Source: Collinsella sp. AF23-4AC (lineage in GTDB: Bacteria; Actinomycetota; Coriobacteriia; Coriobacteriales; Coriobacteriaceae). Taken from it: 64,000 nucleotides of DNA. The DNA is taken from NCBI RefSeq assembly GCF_003462685.1, contig NZ_QRVE01000002.1, positions 263,928 through 327,927 of the forward strand, written 5' to 3'. This document shows, piece after piece, positions 8,289-16,997 of this stretch. A model generated the notes under the pieces. That model made no database searches. It had not been told where the DNA came from and was given only the letters and a program-made list of their open reading frames with translations. Position 1 is the stretch's first letter, and every line of letters starts with the position of its first letter. The translations under genes were made by a program, and so were the position numbers.

Positions 8289-9251
8289 ATGCACGCAACT
8301 GATTTTGGTCGCACCCTCATCGTCGCCAATCCTGCCGCCCAGTCGGGCGCTGCGCGTGAGGTTGCCGAACGCCTGCAGCGCTTTTTGGATATGACCGCGC
8401 GCGCATCCCAGTTTGACCTTGTGCTAACCGAGCGCATGGGACACGCCAAGGAGCTCGCCGCCCAGGCAACGGGCTACCGCACCGTTATCGCCCTTGGCGG
8501 CGACGGCGTGATTCACGAAGTCGTCAACGGCTTGATGGCGCTAGAAGAGGCAGTTCGACCGGCGCTTGCCGTCCTGCCCGTAGGCTCCGGCAATGATTTT
8601 GCCCAAACGCTCGGCATCGAAGATTTCTCCGGCAAGGATTTTGGCGCGCTGCTCACCTGTGAGCTGCAGCGTCAGGACATCGGGCGGATTCGCTCATGGA
8701 ACCCCGCAAGAGGCAGCGGCGAGGCTACCGTCGAGTACTACGACCAGACACTCTCCGTCGGCATCGATGCCGCCATCGGCCTTGGCACCACCGAGCTGCG
8801 CAAAAAGACCGGCTTGACGGGTGCTCCGCTCTACACCCTTTCGGGGCTTGAGCAGTTTGGCCTGCGCTATCGCAACTACCCCATGACAGCCAGCTTTGAC
8901 GGCGCGCCCGCCGAGCGCATGAGGGCGATCATCATGGCGATTCAGCTGGGTCCCACGTATGGCTCGGGCTATCGTATCTGCCCCGGTGCCGACCCCTGCG
9001 ACGGCATGCTCGACGTCTGCTACGCCTGCGGCCCTGTCCCTCGCGCGGTTGCCCTGCCTATGTTTCTTTCGGCCAAAGATGGTCACCATACCAAGCTGCC
9101 ACCGGTTCGCATGCGCCGCTGCCGCCATGCCGAGCTCACTTTTGAGGAGCCAGACTACCCCATTCAGGCCGACGGCGAGCCCATCGTCGCCTCGCGCATC
9201 GAGGTGGACATCCTCGCCGGCGCCCTCCTCGTCTGGCACCCCACCCACTAG
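8289..9251 (+). CDS. Diacylglycerol/lipid kinase family protein
   Basis: A 320-residue YegS/DgkB-type lipid kinase. The diagnostic DAGK catalytic motifs are LIVANPAAQSGAA near the N-terminus, VIALGGDGVIHEVVNGLMAL (nucleotide-binding GGDG), and LAVLPVGSGNDFAQTLGI. The C-terminal region holds the usual beta-sandwich ending QADGEPIV. ATG 8289 has GGGAG 7 nt upstream; the frame extends to a GTG at 8217 without a ribosome site. The substrate may be diacylglycerol or an undecaprenol-like lipid and cannot be settled from sequence. The gene is 87 bp downstream of the CLC gene on the same strand. Confidence 0.9.
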   Translation: MHATDFGRTLIVANPAAQSGAAREVAERLQRFLDMTARASQFDLVLTERMGHAKELAAQATGYRTVIALGGDGVIHEVVNGLMALEEAVRPALAVLPVGSGNDFAQTLGIEDFSGKDFGALLTCELQRQDIGRIRSWNPARGSGEATVEYYDQTLSVGIDAAIGLGTTELRKKTGLTGAPLYTLSGLEQFGLRYRNYPMTASFDGAPAERMRAIIMAIQLGPTYGSGYRICPGADPCDGMLDVCYACGPVPRAVALPMFLSAKDGHHTKLPPVRMRRCRHAELTFEEPDYPIQADGEPIVASRIEVDILAGALLVWHPTH

Positions 9252-9284
9252 CCATCCCTATTTCACCGCAACTTATTGAGAAGA

Positions 9285-9665
9285 TCATTCCTCCCCGCCC
9301 GGTTTGCGACGGTTGGCCTTTTTAATGGCGTTGAAGTGCTTGTCGTTGAGCCTGCGCTGGCGAGAGCGCTGGGGCACCTTGGTCTTTACGCGTCGGCGCG
9401 GTGGACGCCCGCGACGCTCAAGCTCAGCGCGCAGCTTGCGCAGACAGCTCGCACGATTCTGAAACTGACTACGGCTCTCGCGCGCCGTCACGACAATCCC
9501 CGTGGGCCCATGCTTCATGCGCACCGCCGAGTCCGTCGTGTTGACGCCTTGTCCGCCCGGGCCCGTCGCACGAAACACCTGAACCTCGCAATCGCGCGCC
9601 AACTCCTCGACCGACATCTCGGCATAGCGCGCATAATCGCGCCATCCCATCTTGTTCTCATCCAT
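9285..9665 (-). CDS. Stand-alone GGQ-domain release-factor-like protein (ArfB-like)
   Basis: This 126-residue protein has only the class-I release factor catalytic domain: [20 protein letters not shown] with GGQ at residues 37-39. Domains that read stop codons are absent. The C-terminus is a strongly basic tail ([17 protein letters not shown]), as in ArfB/ICT1 ribosome-rescue hydrolases where the tail enters the empty mRNA channel. I infer peptidyl-tRNA hydrolysis on stalled ribosomes. The length and tail fit ArfB, but the gene could belong to the related PrfH-like group. ATG 9665 has GGGGAGG 7 nt upstream and follows the xpt terminator, so it likely has its own weak promoter or depends on read-through. 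Confidence 0.82.
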   Translation of the reverse strand: MDENKMGWRDYARYAEMSVEELARDCEVQVFRATGPGGQGVNTTDSAVRMKHGPTGIVVTARESRSQFQNRASCLRKLRAELERRGRPPRRRVKTKVPQRSRQRRLNDKHFNAIKKANRRKPGGEE

Positions 9666-9682
9666 ATCAACACCTCCCCTCA

Positions 9683-9719
9683 TAAAAAATGTGACAAAGG
9701 GAAAGTCCCTTTGTCACAT
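9683..9719 (-). terminator. xpt terminator
   Basis: A 14-bp perfect stem (9689-9702 with 9706-9719), 3-nt loop, is followed on the minus strand by TTTTTT. Confidence 0.92.
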
Positions 9720-9746
9720 CGCATACCAATCGCTTGTGTTACGCGC

Positions 9747-10325
9747 TTAGGCGAAGGTAATCTCGCCGGTCTCGCAGTCCATATCGGCGATACGGGCCAG
9801 GCTCTCAACGCGGAAGCCGCGCTCGCGGAGCTTATCGCCACCGCCTTGGAAGCCCTTCTCCACCGCAATGCCAATGCCGGATACCTCGGCACCTGCAGCC
9901 TCGCAAATCTTGATAAGGCCCTCGAGCGCGCAGCCGTTGGCCAAGAAGTCGTCGATGATCAGGACCTTGTCGCCCTCGGACAGGAAGCGCTTGCCAACGA
10001 TGACCGGGTACTCCTTCTGCTTGGTAAAGGAGTAAATGGTCGTGGCATACTGCTCGCCGTCGAGGTTGATGGACTGGGCCTTCTTGGCAAAGACCACCGG
10101 CACGCCGCCAAAATGCTGGGCTGCAATGCAAGCCATGCCAATGCCCGAAGCCTCGATCGTCAGGATCTTGTTGATCTCGACACCCTCGAACAGACGGACC
10201 CACTCGGCGCCCATGTGGTCGAACAGCTCAACGTCGCACTGGTGGTTGAGGAAGGCATCAACCTTAAGGACGTTACCGGCCTTTACGATGCCGTCATGGC
10301 GAATACGATCCTCAAGCTCCTGCAT
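9747..10325 (-). CDS. xpt: Xanthine phosphoribosyltransferase
   Basis: A 192-residue purine-salvage enzyme converting xanthine plus PRPP to XMP. The Xpt family layout is visible: [48 protein letters not shown], and the PRPP loop [20 protein letters not shown] 10325 has GAAGGGG 7 nt upstream, and length matches the family. Firmicute xpt genes often have guanine riboswitches; the 157-bp leader here shows no such fold. A strong terminator isolates it from the downstream release-factor-like gene. Confidence 0.93.
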   Translation of the reverse strand: MQELEDRIRHDGIVKAGNVLKVDAFLNHQCDVELFDHMGAEWVRLFEGVEINKILTIEASGIGMACIAAQHFGGVPVVFAKKAQSINLDGEQYATTIYSFTKQKEYPVIVGKRFLSEGDKVLIIDDFLANGCALEGLIKICEAAGAEVSGIGIAVEKGFQGGGDKLRERGFRVESLARIADMDCETGEITFA

Positions 10326-10482
10326 GGCGCAACCCCTTCTCGCGGCAACGATACCGCGCGATAAATAAACGTTGTTCGATAGTCTACCACGGACCGACCC
10401 CCGCCCGCCCCACAAGCCGCATCGCACCACAAACCAGTCTTTTTGGGACGGCGCGAATCGTGGCAGACAGCCTCCCAACACG

Positions 10483-11787
10483 CTAATGGCGGGCGCGCAT
10501 CCTCACCAAACGCACCATGGCGAGCGCAAAGCCCGCAGCGGCCACAGCCATCAACACGTAGAACACCGAGCGAAAGCCGAATAGGAATACATCCGGACGG
10601 CCTGCAACAAAACTGGTCACGGCCTCGCCCATCGCCACGCTCATCTGCCCATAAAGGATATGCGAACCTGCCGTAATACCCAGCGCCATGCCCGCATAGC
10701 GCGCCAAGCTGCCCAAGCTACCTGCAAAGCCAAGTGCCTCGCGCGGAGCCGAGCCCATGTACAGCGAGTTGTTGGGGCTCTGGAAAATCGACGTACCGCA
10801 CGACATAAATGCGACGCAGCACACGATCACAGGGATAGAAGAGTGCTCGTCGAGCGTGCTTACTGCAAAGAGACCGCACACGTACACGCCCAGGCCGACC
10901 GCCGTGGGACCCTCGCAGCCAACACGGTCCGAAACCGTTCCCGAAAGCGGGCCGATAAAGGCATTCACCATTGGCAGCGCCAAAAAGAGCAGTCCGGAAA
11001 TGTCGGAACCAAAGCCGTGGGCGTCCTGAAAATAGAACGGCAGGATAAACTCGGATGCGCCAATGCCAACAAACACGATGAGCATGCAGGCAAGGTTGAT
11101 GGTGAAGGCCGAATTTGCAAAGCAGCGACGAGCGGCCTCGATCAGGGACATGGGGCGCTCGCCGGCCTCCGGCTTAACATGCGGCAGCGTGTAGAGCCCC
11201 ACGATAAACGAGATGACGCCAATGGGCAGGTTGATGAGGAAGATACTCTCCCAAGGAAAGCTTGCCACCAGCATGCCGCCGAGCACGGGGCCACACATCA
11301 TGCCGAGGGCCACAAAGGTCGCGAGAATACCCATGGCACGACCGCGCTCGCGCGCCGGAAACGACTCGGTGATGATACCCATGTTGTTAGCCATGGCCGC
11401 CGCGCAACCGACGCCCTGAACAATGCGTGCCAGGATAAGAACCTCGAGCGAGGCCGAAAGGCCGCACAGCAGCGAACCGACCGAAAAGACGATGACGCCC
11501 AGCTGGAACACATTCACCTTGCCGCGCACGTCGCCCAGACGGCCAAACGGCAACATAGCCACGCAAGTCGCAAGCAGATACACCGAGCTTACCAGCTGAA
11601 TGCGATCGAGGCCCACGCCCAGCTCCTTCTGCATCACGGGCAGCGCCACGGTCACGACGGTCGAATCCAGACATACCATAAACGTCATGATGAGCACGGT
11701 AAACAGAATCGCCCACTTGTTCTTGCCATGGGTGTCGCCCTCTAGGGCAATACGCTCGCGGCGCAGCTGCTCTGCAGTTTTCTCCAT
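10483..11787 (-). CDS. MFS transporter, DHA2-like drug exporter family
   Basis: A 434-residue multi-pass protein. The first helix ends in [21 protein letters not shown], the classic DHA2 motif D1-type sequence, followed by the loop [13 protein letters not shown] (motif A) and [20 protein letters not shown] (motif B) and [22 protein letters not shown] (motif C region). Twelve to fourteen helices are likely. The substrate is unknown; this family mostly exports drugs or metabolites. ATG 11787 is preferred because AAAGGA precedes it; a nearby ATG at 11793 overlaps the ribosome site. No dedicated regulator is adjacent. Confidence 0.85.
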   Translation of the reverse strand: MEKTAEQLRRERIALEGDTHGKNKWAILFTVLIMTFMVCLDSTVVTVALPVMQKELGVGLDRIQLVSSVYLLATCVAMLPFGRLGDVRGKVNVFQLGVIVFSVGSLLCGLSASLEVLILARIVQGVGCAAAMANNMGIITESFPARERGRAMGILATFVALGMMCGPVLGGMLVASFPWESIFLINLPIGVISFIVGLYTLPHVKPEAGERPMSLIEAARRCFANSAFTINLACMLIVFVGIGASEFILPFYFQDAHGFGSDISGLLFLALPMVNAFIGPLSGTVSDRVGCEGPTAVGLGVYVCGLFAVSTLDEHSSIPVIVCCVAFMSCGTSIFQSPNNSLYMGSAPREALGFAGSLGSLARYAGMALGITAGSHILYGQMSVAMGEAVTSFVAGRPDVFLFGFRSVFYVLMAVAAAGFALAMVRLVRMRARH

Positions 11788-11812
11788 ATCCATCCTTTCG
11801 AGTGGCACAACG

Positions 11813-11860
11813 CAAAAACGGGGCCCCAATCGCCTGCGAACAGCCGCGATTGGGGTCCCG
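11813..11860 (-). terminator. Terminator after O-acetylhomoserine sulfhydrylase gene
   Basis: A 15-bp stem with one G-U pair (11819-11833 with 11846-11860), 12-nt loop, is followed on the minus strand by TTTTTG. Confidence 0.88.
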
Positions 11861-11928
11861 CCTACGGAATCGGAACTATATGTCACCGGAACCCCAAGGG
11901 GCACCGTCACTTCATACGGGAAGCTAGC

Positions 11929-13212
11929 CTAGCACTGCTCAAGCGCCTGCTCAAGGTCGGCAATCAGATCGGCCGTGTCCTCGAGGCCGCACGACAGGCG
12001 CACCATGTCGGCGGAGATGCCGCAGGCGATGAGCTCTTCATCGTTCATCTGGCGATGCGTGGCATTAGCGGGATGCAGACAGCAAGTGCGGGCGTCGGCC
12101 ACATGCGTGGCGATCTGGGCGAGCTTGAGGCTCTTCATAAAAGTCTCGGCCGCCGCGCGACCACCGTTAAAGCCAAAGCTCACGACACCGCACGTACCGT
12201 TGGGCATGTACTTCTGAGCCAGGTCATAGTACTTGTCGCCCTCCAGGCCCGGATAGCTCACAAAGCGCACCTTGGGATGGCTCTGCAGGAACTTAGCAAC
12301 GGCCAGGCCGTTCTCGCAATGACGCGGCATGCGTACATGCAGGCTCTCGAGCGAGCTGTTCAAGAAGAACGCCGCCTGCGGGTTCTGCATGGGGCCGAGG
12401 TCGCGCATGAGCTGCGCGGTGGCCTTGGTAATGAAGGCGCCCTCACGGCCGAACTTCTCGGCATAGGTCACACCGTGGTAGCTCTCGTCGGGCGTGGTGA
12501 GACCCGGGAACTTGTCCGCATGAGCCATCCAGTCAAACTGACCGTGGTCGACGATCACGCCGCCCAGGTAGGCGGCATGTCCATCCATGTACTTGGTGGT
12601 GGAGTGCGTAACGATGTCGGCGCCCCACTCAAAGGGACGGCACATCACGGGCGTCGGGAAGGTGTTGTCGACCATCAGCGGCACGCCGTGGTCATGCGCG
12701 GCCTTGGCAAAGCGCTCAATATCGAGCACGGCAAGGGCGGGGTTGGCGATCGTCTCGCCAAAGACGAGCTTGGTATTGGGCTCAAAGGCCGCCTCGAGCT
12801 CCTCGTCGGTGCAATCGGGGGCAACGAACGTGCAGGTCAGACCCATGCGCTCCATGGTATGGGCGAGCAGGTTATAGGTACCGCCGTAGATGGCAGAGCT
12901 CGCGACCACGTGATCGCCGGCACCGGCAACGTTAAAGATCGCGAGGAAGTTCGCAGCCATGCCCGAGCTCGTAAGCATCGCAGCGGTGCCTCCCTCCATC
13001 TCGCAGATCTTGGCGGCAACCAGATCGCACGTGGGGTTCTGCAGGCGGCTGTAGAAGTAGCCCGACTCCTCCAGGTCAAACAGCTTGCCCATATGCTCCG
13101 ACGTGTCGTACTTCCACGTGGTGGACTGGTAGATGGGCACCTGGCGCGGCTCGGCATCTCCCGGGTGATAGCCGCCCTGAACACATGTAGTACCGATGGT
13201 CTGCTCGCTCAT
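11929..13212 (-). CDS. O-acetylhomoserine aminocarboxypropyltransferase (sulfhydrylase)
   Basis: A 427-residue PLP enzyme of the Cys/Met metabolism family, making homocysteine from O-acetylhomoserine and sulfide. Features: TTCVQGGYHPGD near the N-terminus, FYSRLQNPT, MLTSSGMAANFLAI, VDNTFPTPVMCRPFEWGADI, and the PLP lysine in THSTTKYMDGH (Lys207). The length and the extended region between the lysine and the C-terminus fit MetY/Met17 rather than MetB. The gene stands alone, with a strong terminator downstream and a 12-bp inverted repeat upstream (13301-13329). ATG 13212 has AAGGGAG upstream. Methionine gamma-lyase is a less likely alternative. Confidence 0.9.
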   Translation of the reverse strand: MSEQTIGTTCVQGGYHPGDAEPRQVPIYQSTTWKYDTSEHMGKLFDLEESGYFYSRLQNPTCDLVAAKICEMEGGTAAMLTSSGMAANFLAIFNVAGAGDHVVASSAIYGGTYNLLAHTMERMGLTCTFVAPDCTDEELEAAFEPNTKLVFGETIANPALAVLDIERFAKAAHDHGVPLMVDNTFPTPVMCRPFEWGADIVTHSTTKYMDGHAAYLGGVIVDHGQFDWMAHADKFPGLTTPDESYHGVTYAEKFGREGAFITKATAQLMRDLGPMQNPQAAFFLNSSLESLHVRMPRHCENGLAVAKFLQSHPKVRFVSYPGLEGDKYYDLAQKYMPNGTCGVVSFGFNGGRAAAETFMKSLKLAQIATHVADARTCCLHPANATHRQMNDEELIACGISADMVRLSCGLEDTADLIADLEQALEQC

Positions 13213-13300
13213 ATCTAGCTCCCTTGCCTGGGTTACGTTTTATTTGGTTCACGATACCGCTACCGCACACCCCTCTCAACCCATCCCGCCGATAGGTTAT

Positions 13301-13329
13301 GGAACAAATTAATCAGGTTAATTTGTCCC
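13301..13329. promoter_or_regulatory. Inverted repeat between divergent genes, operator candidate
   Basis: Arms GGAACAAATTAA (13301-13312) and TTAATTTGTCCC (13318-13329) pair at 11 of 12 positions around a 5-nt centre. The site lies in the 233-bp gap between the O-acetylhomoserine sulfhydrylase gene and the C_GCAxxG_C_C gene. It is AT-rich in a GC-rich genome and has no T-tract, so a protein-binding site is likelier than a terminator. Confidence 0.5.
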
Positions 13330-13445
13330 AAATCTTATGAAAGTGTTCGATAGCGAAAAACAATGAGATATGCACTGCGGTCTCGATAAGCGAATGCGCC
13401 GGCAAGGGTACCATAGGCGGGTACACCGTGACCAAGGAGACAACG

Positions 13446-13892
13446 ATGAAGCAAATCGATACGGCCCAGCTCGACATCACCGCCTGCCAGGCTCAGGCTG
13501 CCGAGTACCACGCCCGCGGCTTTAACTGCGCGCAGGCCGTCGCCTGCACGCTCGCGCCCGCCGTCGGGCTCGACCCCCAGGTCGCCTTTGCCCTCACCGA
13601 GGGCTTTGGCGCCGGCATGGGCGGCATGACCGAAACCTGCGGCGCCATCTCGGGCGCCGTGGCCATCATGGGCTTTGTAATGAGCGACGGCATGGAAAAC
13701 CCCAAGACTAAGGGCCAGACCTACAAGCTGTCGCGCGAGATTGCCAAGCGTTTTGGCGAGAAGAACACGACGACCGTCTGCGGCACGCTCAAGGGCATCG
13801 GATCGGATAAGGGTCCGCTCCGCAGCTGCCCCGGTTGCATCGACGATGCTGTCGAGATTGCCTGCGATGTGCTAAAGCAGCTCGCCGAGTAA
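13446..13892 (+). CDS. C_GCAxxG_C_C family protein (probable redox protein)
   Basis: This 148-residue protein fits the C-GCAxxG-C-C family. Conserved cysteines appear as GFNCAQAVACTLAP, GMTETCGAISGA and LRSCPGCIDDAVEIA. The family is widespread in anaerobes and is thought to bind a metal or cluster or to have a redox role; the true function is unknown. ATG 13446 has AAGGAG 6 nt upstream. The gene is divergent from the sulfhydrylase gene and converges on yigZ across a shared hairpin. Confidence 0.88.
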   Translation: MKQIDTAQLDITACQAQAAEYHARGFNCAQAVACTLAPAVGLDPQVAFALTEGFGAGMGGMTETCGAISGAVAIMGFVMSDGMENPKTKGQTYKLSREIAKRFGEKNTTTVCGTLKGIGSDKGPLRSCPGCIDDAVEIACDVLKQLAE

Positions 13893-13904
13893 ACGGCAGC
13901 AACA

Positions 13905-13957
13905 GAAAAACGACGGCCGGCGCGCTTGGAATCCATCCAAAAGCACGCCGGCCGTCG
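13905..13957 (-). terminator. Terminator of yigZ (shared by convergent genes)
   Basis: A long GC-rich hairpin (12-bp CGACGGCCGGCG stem plus 4 bp after a mismatch, 13911-13957) begins 3 nt after the minus-strand stop and is followed by TTTTT. Confidence 0.85.
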
Positions 13958-13960
13958 CCG

Positions 13961-14596
13961 TTAGAACTCGGCAAACTCGGGAGCGCCGACCTCAATCTCC
14001 TCGCGCCCCGCCATAAGCTCGCGCATCTTAGCGCAAAACGGCTCCTGCTCCCCCGCTTTAAACACTAAATGAATCGTCACGGCATCCGCGTAATCGGTAT
14101 CCGAAACCTTGGCGCCCGAATCCTGCGCCAAACGAAGCACCTGCTCATACTGCGGATAGGCAACATGCACGTCAACCGGCACGACACTCGTCATCTCGAC
14201 GATCTGCCCGGCCTCCTGAGCCGCGGCCACCGCCGCCTGCGTCGCCGCGGTATAGGCGCGCACCAAACCACCAGGCCCCAACAGCGTGCCACCAAAATAG
14301 CGCGTCACTACGCAACAAACATTTTTGAGCCCCGCGCCGCGCAACACCTCGAGCGTCGGCATACCGCTCGTGCGGCTCGGCTCACCGTCATCGCTCTGGC
14401 GCTCGCGTCCATCGACCAAAATCCACGCGGGAACATTGTGTCGAGCGTCGTAATGACGCTTGCGAACTATCTCAATAAAGGCGCTTGCCTCGTCCTCGGA
14501 CTCAATATGGACCAGCTGGGCAATAAACCGGCTCTTGCGGTCCACAAACTCGCCCGAAGCCTCAATATTCGATTGCAGAGTAAAATAGCTGTCCAA
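13961..14596 (-). CDS. YigZ/IMPACT family protein
   Basis: A 211-residue protein with the UPF0029/IMPACT N-terminal domain: EFVDRKSRFIAQL, DARHNVPAWIL, DDGEPSRTSGMP and the signature VVTRYFGGTLLGPGGLVRAY. The C-terminal DUF1949-type ferredoxin-like domain follows. The bacterial role is unclear; eukaryotic IMPACT binds translation factors. Two adjacent TTG codons can start it (14599 and 14596); I chose 14596 because GAGGGGC is then 5 nt away. It is preceded by structured repeat copy A. Confidence 0.88.
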   Translation of the reverse strand: MDSYFTLQSNIEASGEFVDRKSRFIAQLVHIESEDEASAFIEIVRKRHYDARHNVPAWILVDGRERQSDDGEPSRTSGMPTLEVLRGAGLKNVCCVVTRYFGGTLLGPGGLVRAYTAATQAAVAAAQEAGQIVEMTSVVPVDVHVAYPQYEQVLRLAQDSGAKVSDTDYADAVTIHLVFKAGEQEPFCAKMRELMAGREEIEVGAPEFAEF

Positions 14597-14710
14597 CAAA
14601 GCCCCTCAACAACAAGCAAAGCAACAAACAGCCTCAATAATACGGCAAAGGCAGTACCATTGCCCTCGCCAACAAGAACGGAAACGCCAATGATGCTGAC
14701 GCCGTCGAAG

Positions 14711-14821
14711 GCGAGAACCCGTCAGCGCGAGCAAGGTGCCTTGAAAGACGAGGGCATTGACCTTATGGTCATGCCCGAAGGCTTGAAAGGCAGATTGCCG
14801 CGCTGACGGGTTCGCAGCGTC
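14711..14821 (+). repeat. Structured repeat element, copy A (putative RNA)
   Basis: The basal helix is 15 bp and perfect (14715-14729 with 14799-14813). Inside it are GCAA/TTGC (14731-34/14795-98), TGCCTT/AAGGCA (14737-42/14787-92), and a terminal stem GGGCAT/ATGCCC plus GACC/GGTC around loop TTAT. Internal loops are purine-rich (GAAAGA, TTGA). A second copy lies at 17804-17913. The element is between the 3' end of rnpB and the start of yigZ. I do not know whether it acts as RNA or DNA; the plus-strand orientation follows the sequence as given here. Confidence 0.75.
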
Positions 14822-14829
14822 AACAAAGT

Positions 14830-15191
14830 GCTGAGTGGGCTTGTAAGCCGGGTTCTGTCGTGAACGGTCATTTATCTTGTCTGCACGTTACCGTGCAGCT
14901 CCACGCACGCTACCCGAACGCGGACCGGGCCGGCCCATAGCGTTCCTATTCGCGCTTGCTCCGGATGGGGCTTGCCAAGCCGCCGTGTTGCCACGACGCT
15001 GGTGGTCTCTTACACCACCGTTTCAGCTTTTCCCTTTACGCCTTGCGGCGCAGGTGGGAGTCTTCTTTTCTGCGGCGCTTTCCGTCGGATCACTCCGCCC
15101 GGCCGTTAGCCGGCATCCCGCCCTCTGGAGCCCGGACTTTCCTCACGCGTGCTGCAAGCAGCACATCGCGCGACCGTCTGGCCCACTCAGC
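14830..15191 (-). ncRNA. rnpB: RNase P RNA (type A)
   Basis: Read on the minus strand, the sequence has the universal RNase P core. The 5' part contains GAGGAAAGTCCGGGCTCC, followed by GGGCGG and ATGCCGGCTAACGGCCGG. The middle has GGTAAGA-like GTGTAAGAGACCACCAGCG and the GAAACGGTGG region. The 3' part has GACAGAACCCGGCTTACA. The terminal strands GCTGAGTGGGC and GCCCACTCAGC pair as helix P1, which fixes the ends to within a few nucleotides. About 362 nt, typical for a type A bacterial RNA. It is the ribozyme that matures tRNA 5' ends. Confidence 0.97.
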
Positions 15192-15458
15192 AGTGAAAGA
15201 GTGTAGCACACCGCCAGCACACGCAATGGCACAACGCAAGCGTTCGACACGATAAACCAAGAACCACGCCATGCAGTACAATAGGGTTGTCGATGGGCAA
15301 CGTCGTCAGTCGAGACGCGACCGCGCTCCGCACCCCTCCGTCTACTCGGTGCGTTCCCGCCTCCTCCCCGAGGCGGGATGTCGGCATTTTTTCATGCACC
15401 GACAATCCAATTCCAAACAGAACGCCCCGGCAGTATCGTGCATATCACCGCCAAATGC
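15192..15458. other. Gap between rnpB and rpsA terminator; rnpB promoter, otherwise unexplained
   Basis: TACACT (minus strand, 15205-15200) is at the correct distance to be the rnpB -10 box. A second hairpin, cccgcctc/gaggcggg (15356-15377), precedes a T-run at 15387-15392 by 9 nt and could be a weak plus-strand terminator. I see no convincing open reading frame in this stretch. Confidence 0.5.
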
Positions 15459-15492
15459 AAAAAGGGACCCGTCCATTACGGACGGATCCCTT
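15459..15492 (-). terminator. rpsA terminator
   Basis: A 13-bp stem with one G-U pair (15462-15474 with 15480-15492), 5-nt loop, then TTTTTG on the minus strand, 24 nt after the rpsA stop. Confidence 0.9.
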
Positions 15493-15515
15493 AAACAAGT
15501 GATCGTCAAACCGAT

Positions 15516-16682
15516 TTACTCGGCGTCGGTCTCCTCGTCCTTCTTCTCGGAAGGCAGCGGGGTAACCTCGATCTCGACGCCCAGAGTCTCAGCAGCGGAC
15601 TTCATGGACAGGGAGATACGACGACGGTCGAGGTCGATCTCCATGACCTTGACCTGAACCTTGTCGCCCACGTGGGTGACCTGAGAAGGCTGATCAACGT
15701 GCTTGTTGGCCATCTCGGAAATGTGCACCAGGCCCTCGATGCCCTCGCCCAGGTCGACGAAAGCGCCGAACGGGACAAGCTTGGTCACAGTGCCCTCGAC
15801 GATAGCGCCGACGGGGTACTTCTTGACCAGTGCGCGCCACGGGTCCTCGGTGGTCTGCTTGAGACCCAGGGAGATGCGCTCGCGATTGAGATCGACGTCG
15901 AGAACCTCGACCTCGACCTCCTGGCCGACCTTGACAACCTCGGAAGGATGGTTGACGTGGTTCCAGGAGAGCTCGGAGATGTGGATGAGGCCGTCGATAC
16001 CGCCGAGGTCGACGAAGGCGCCGAAGTCGACGATGGAGGAAACGGTGCCCTGGAGACGCATGCCAGACTTGAGCTTGGACAGGATCTCGGAGCGCTCGGC
16101 CTTACGGGACTCCTCGAGCACGACGCGACGGGAGAGGACGACGTTGTTGCGGTTGCGGTCCATCTCGATGACGCGAGCCTCGATGCGGGTGCCCATGTAG
16201 GAGGTGAGGTCCTTGACGCGACGGAGGTCGACGAGGGAAGCGGGCAGGAAGCCACGCAGGCCGATGTCGAGGATCAGGCCGCCCTTGACAACCTCGATAA
16301 CCTCGCCCTCGACGTTCTCGCCGGAGTTGAACTTCTCCTCGATGCGGTTCCAAGCACGCTCGTACTCGGCACGCTTCTTGGACAGGACCAGACGACCGTC
16401 CTTGTCCTCCTTCTGGAGAACCAGAGCCTCGATGGGATCACCGAGTGCAACGATGTCTGCAGGGTTAGCGTCCTTGCGGATGGACAGCTCGCGGACCGGG
16501 ATAACGCCCTCGGACTTGAATCCGATGTCAACGAGCACCTCGTCATGCTCGATCTTAACGACAGTGCCGTTAACGAGATCGCCCTCATCAAAGTCGGTAA
16601 TCGTACCGTCGATGAGGTTGTTCATCTCCTCCTCATTGACATCGTCAAGAGAGAAAATGGACGAGTTCTGAATCTCACTCAA
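15516..16682 (-). CDS. rpsA: 30S ribosomal protein S1
   Basis: A 388-residue protein with four S1 (OB-fold) repeats: GDLVNGTVVKIEHDEVLVDIG, ENVEGEVIEVVKGGLILDIG, GMRLQGTVSSIVDFGAFVDLG, and GAIVEGTVTKLVPFGAFVDLG. Repeats 3 and 4 have the strong RNA-binding FGAFVDLG form. It helps mRNA loading on the ribosome; the four-domain length is usual in Gram-positive actinobacteria, against six domains in E. coli. The acidic C-terminus ends KKDEETDAE. The start is TTG 16682 with AAAGGGG 7 nt upstream; no ATG gives the full first domain. Confidence 0.95.
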   Translation of the reverse strand: MSEIQNSSIFSLDDVNEEEMNNLIDGTITDFDEGDLVNGTVVKIEHDEVLVDIGFKSEGVIPVRELSIRKDANPADIVALGDPIEALVLQKEDKDGRLVLSKKRAEYERAWNRIEEKFNSGENVEGEVIEVVKGGLILDIGLRGFLPASLVDLRRVKDLTSYMGTRIEARVIEMDRNRNNVVLSRRVVLEESRKAERSEILSKLKSGMRLQGTVSSIVDFGAFVDLGGIDGLIHISELSWNHVNHPSEVVKVGQEVEVEVLDVDLNRERISLGLKQTTEDPWRALVKKYPVGAIVEGTVTKLVPFGAFVDLGEGIEGLVHISEMANKHVDQPSQVTHVGDKVQVKVMEIDLDRRRISLSMKSAAETLGVEIEVTPLPSEKKDEETDAE

Positions 16683-16997
16683 AGGTGGACCCCTTTCGAA
16701 CTACGGGGCCCCGATTGCTAGGACCTACAGAAGGGTGCGACAAGCACACAACGTTTAGGAACACTCGGGAGCCGACAGATACTAATGTGACGCTTATGCA
16801 ATCACGTTCGTATAGGTTACGGGGAAATGAGTTCGATTTCAAGCGTGAACTGCGATTTTTTACTCGTGTGGAGACTTTTTCGTAATCTTATGAACACACG
16901 TCTCCGCAACTTGACGATAACCAGCCAGGCATTCGGCTTTGGGGTAAAGTATCCGGAGCCAACGATTCTAGATCGATTTTTCGAGAAAGGTGCCCGC
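16683..16997. other. Divergent leader region between rpsA and HAD gene
   Basis: This 315-bp region is AT-richer than its neighbours and must hold the rpsA promoter (minus) and the HAD promoter (plus). No clear -35/-10 pair stood out, and I see no conserved riboswitch. In-frame codons upstream of 16998 stay open to 16827 but have no ribosome site. Confidence 0.4.

Noticed and set aside
10326-10482. Guanine riboswitch before xpt
   Set aside because: The conserved purine-aptamer loops are not present in either strand.
13213-13445. SAM riboswitch before the O-acetylhomoserine sulfhydrylase
   Set aside because: No SAM-I, SAM-II or SAM-IV core sequence; only a protein-site-like inverted repeat is present.
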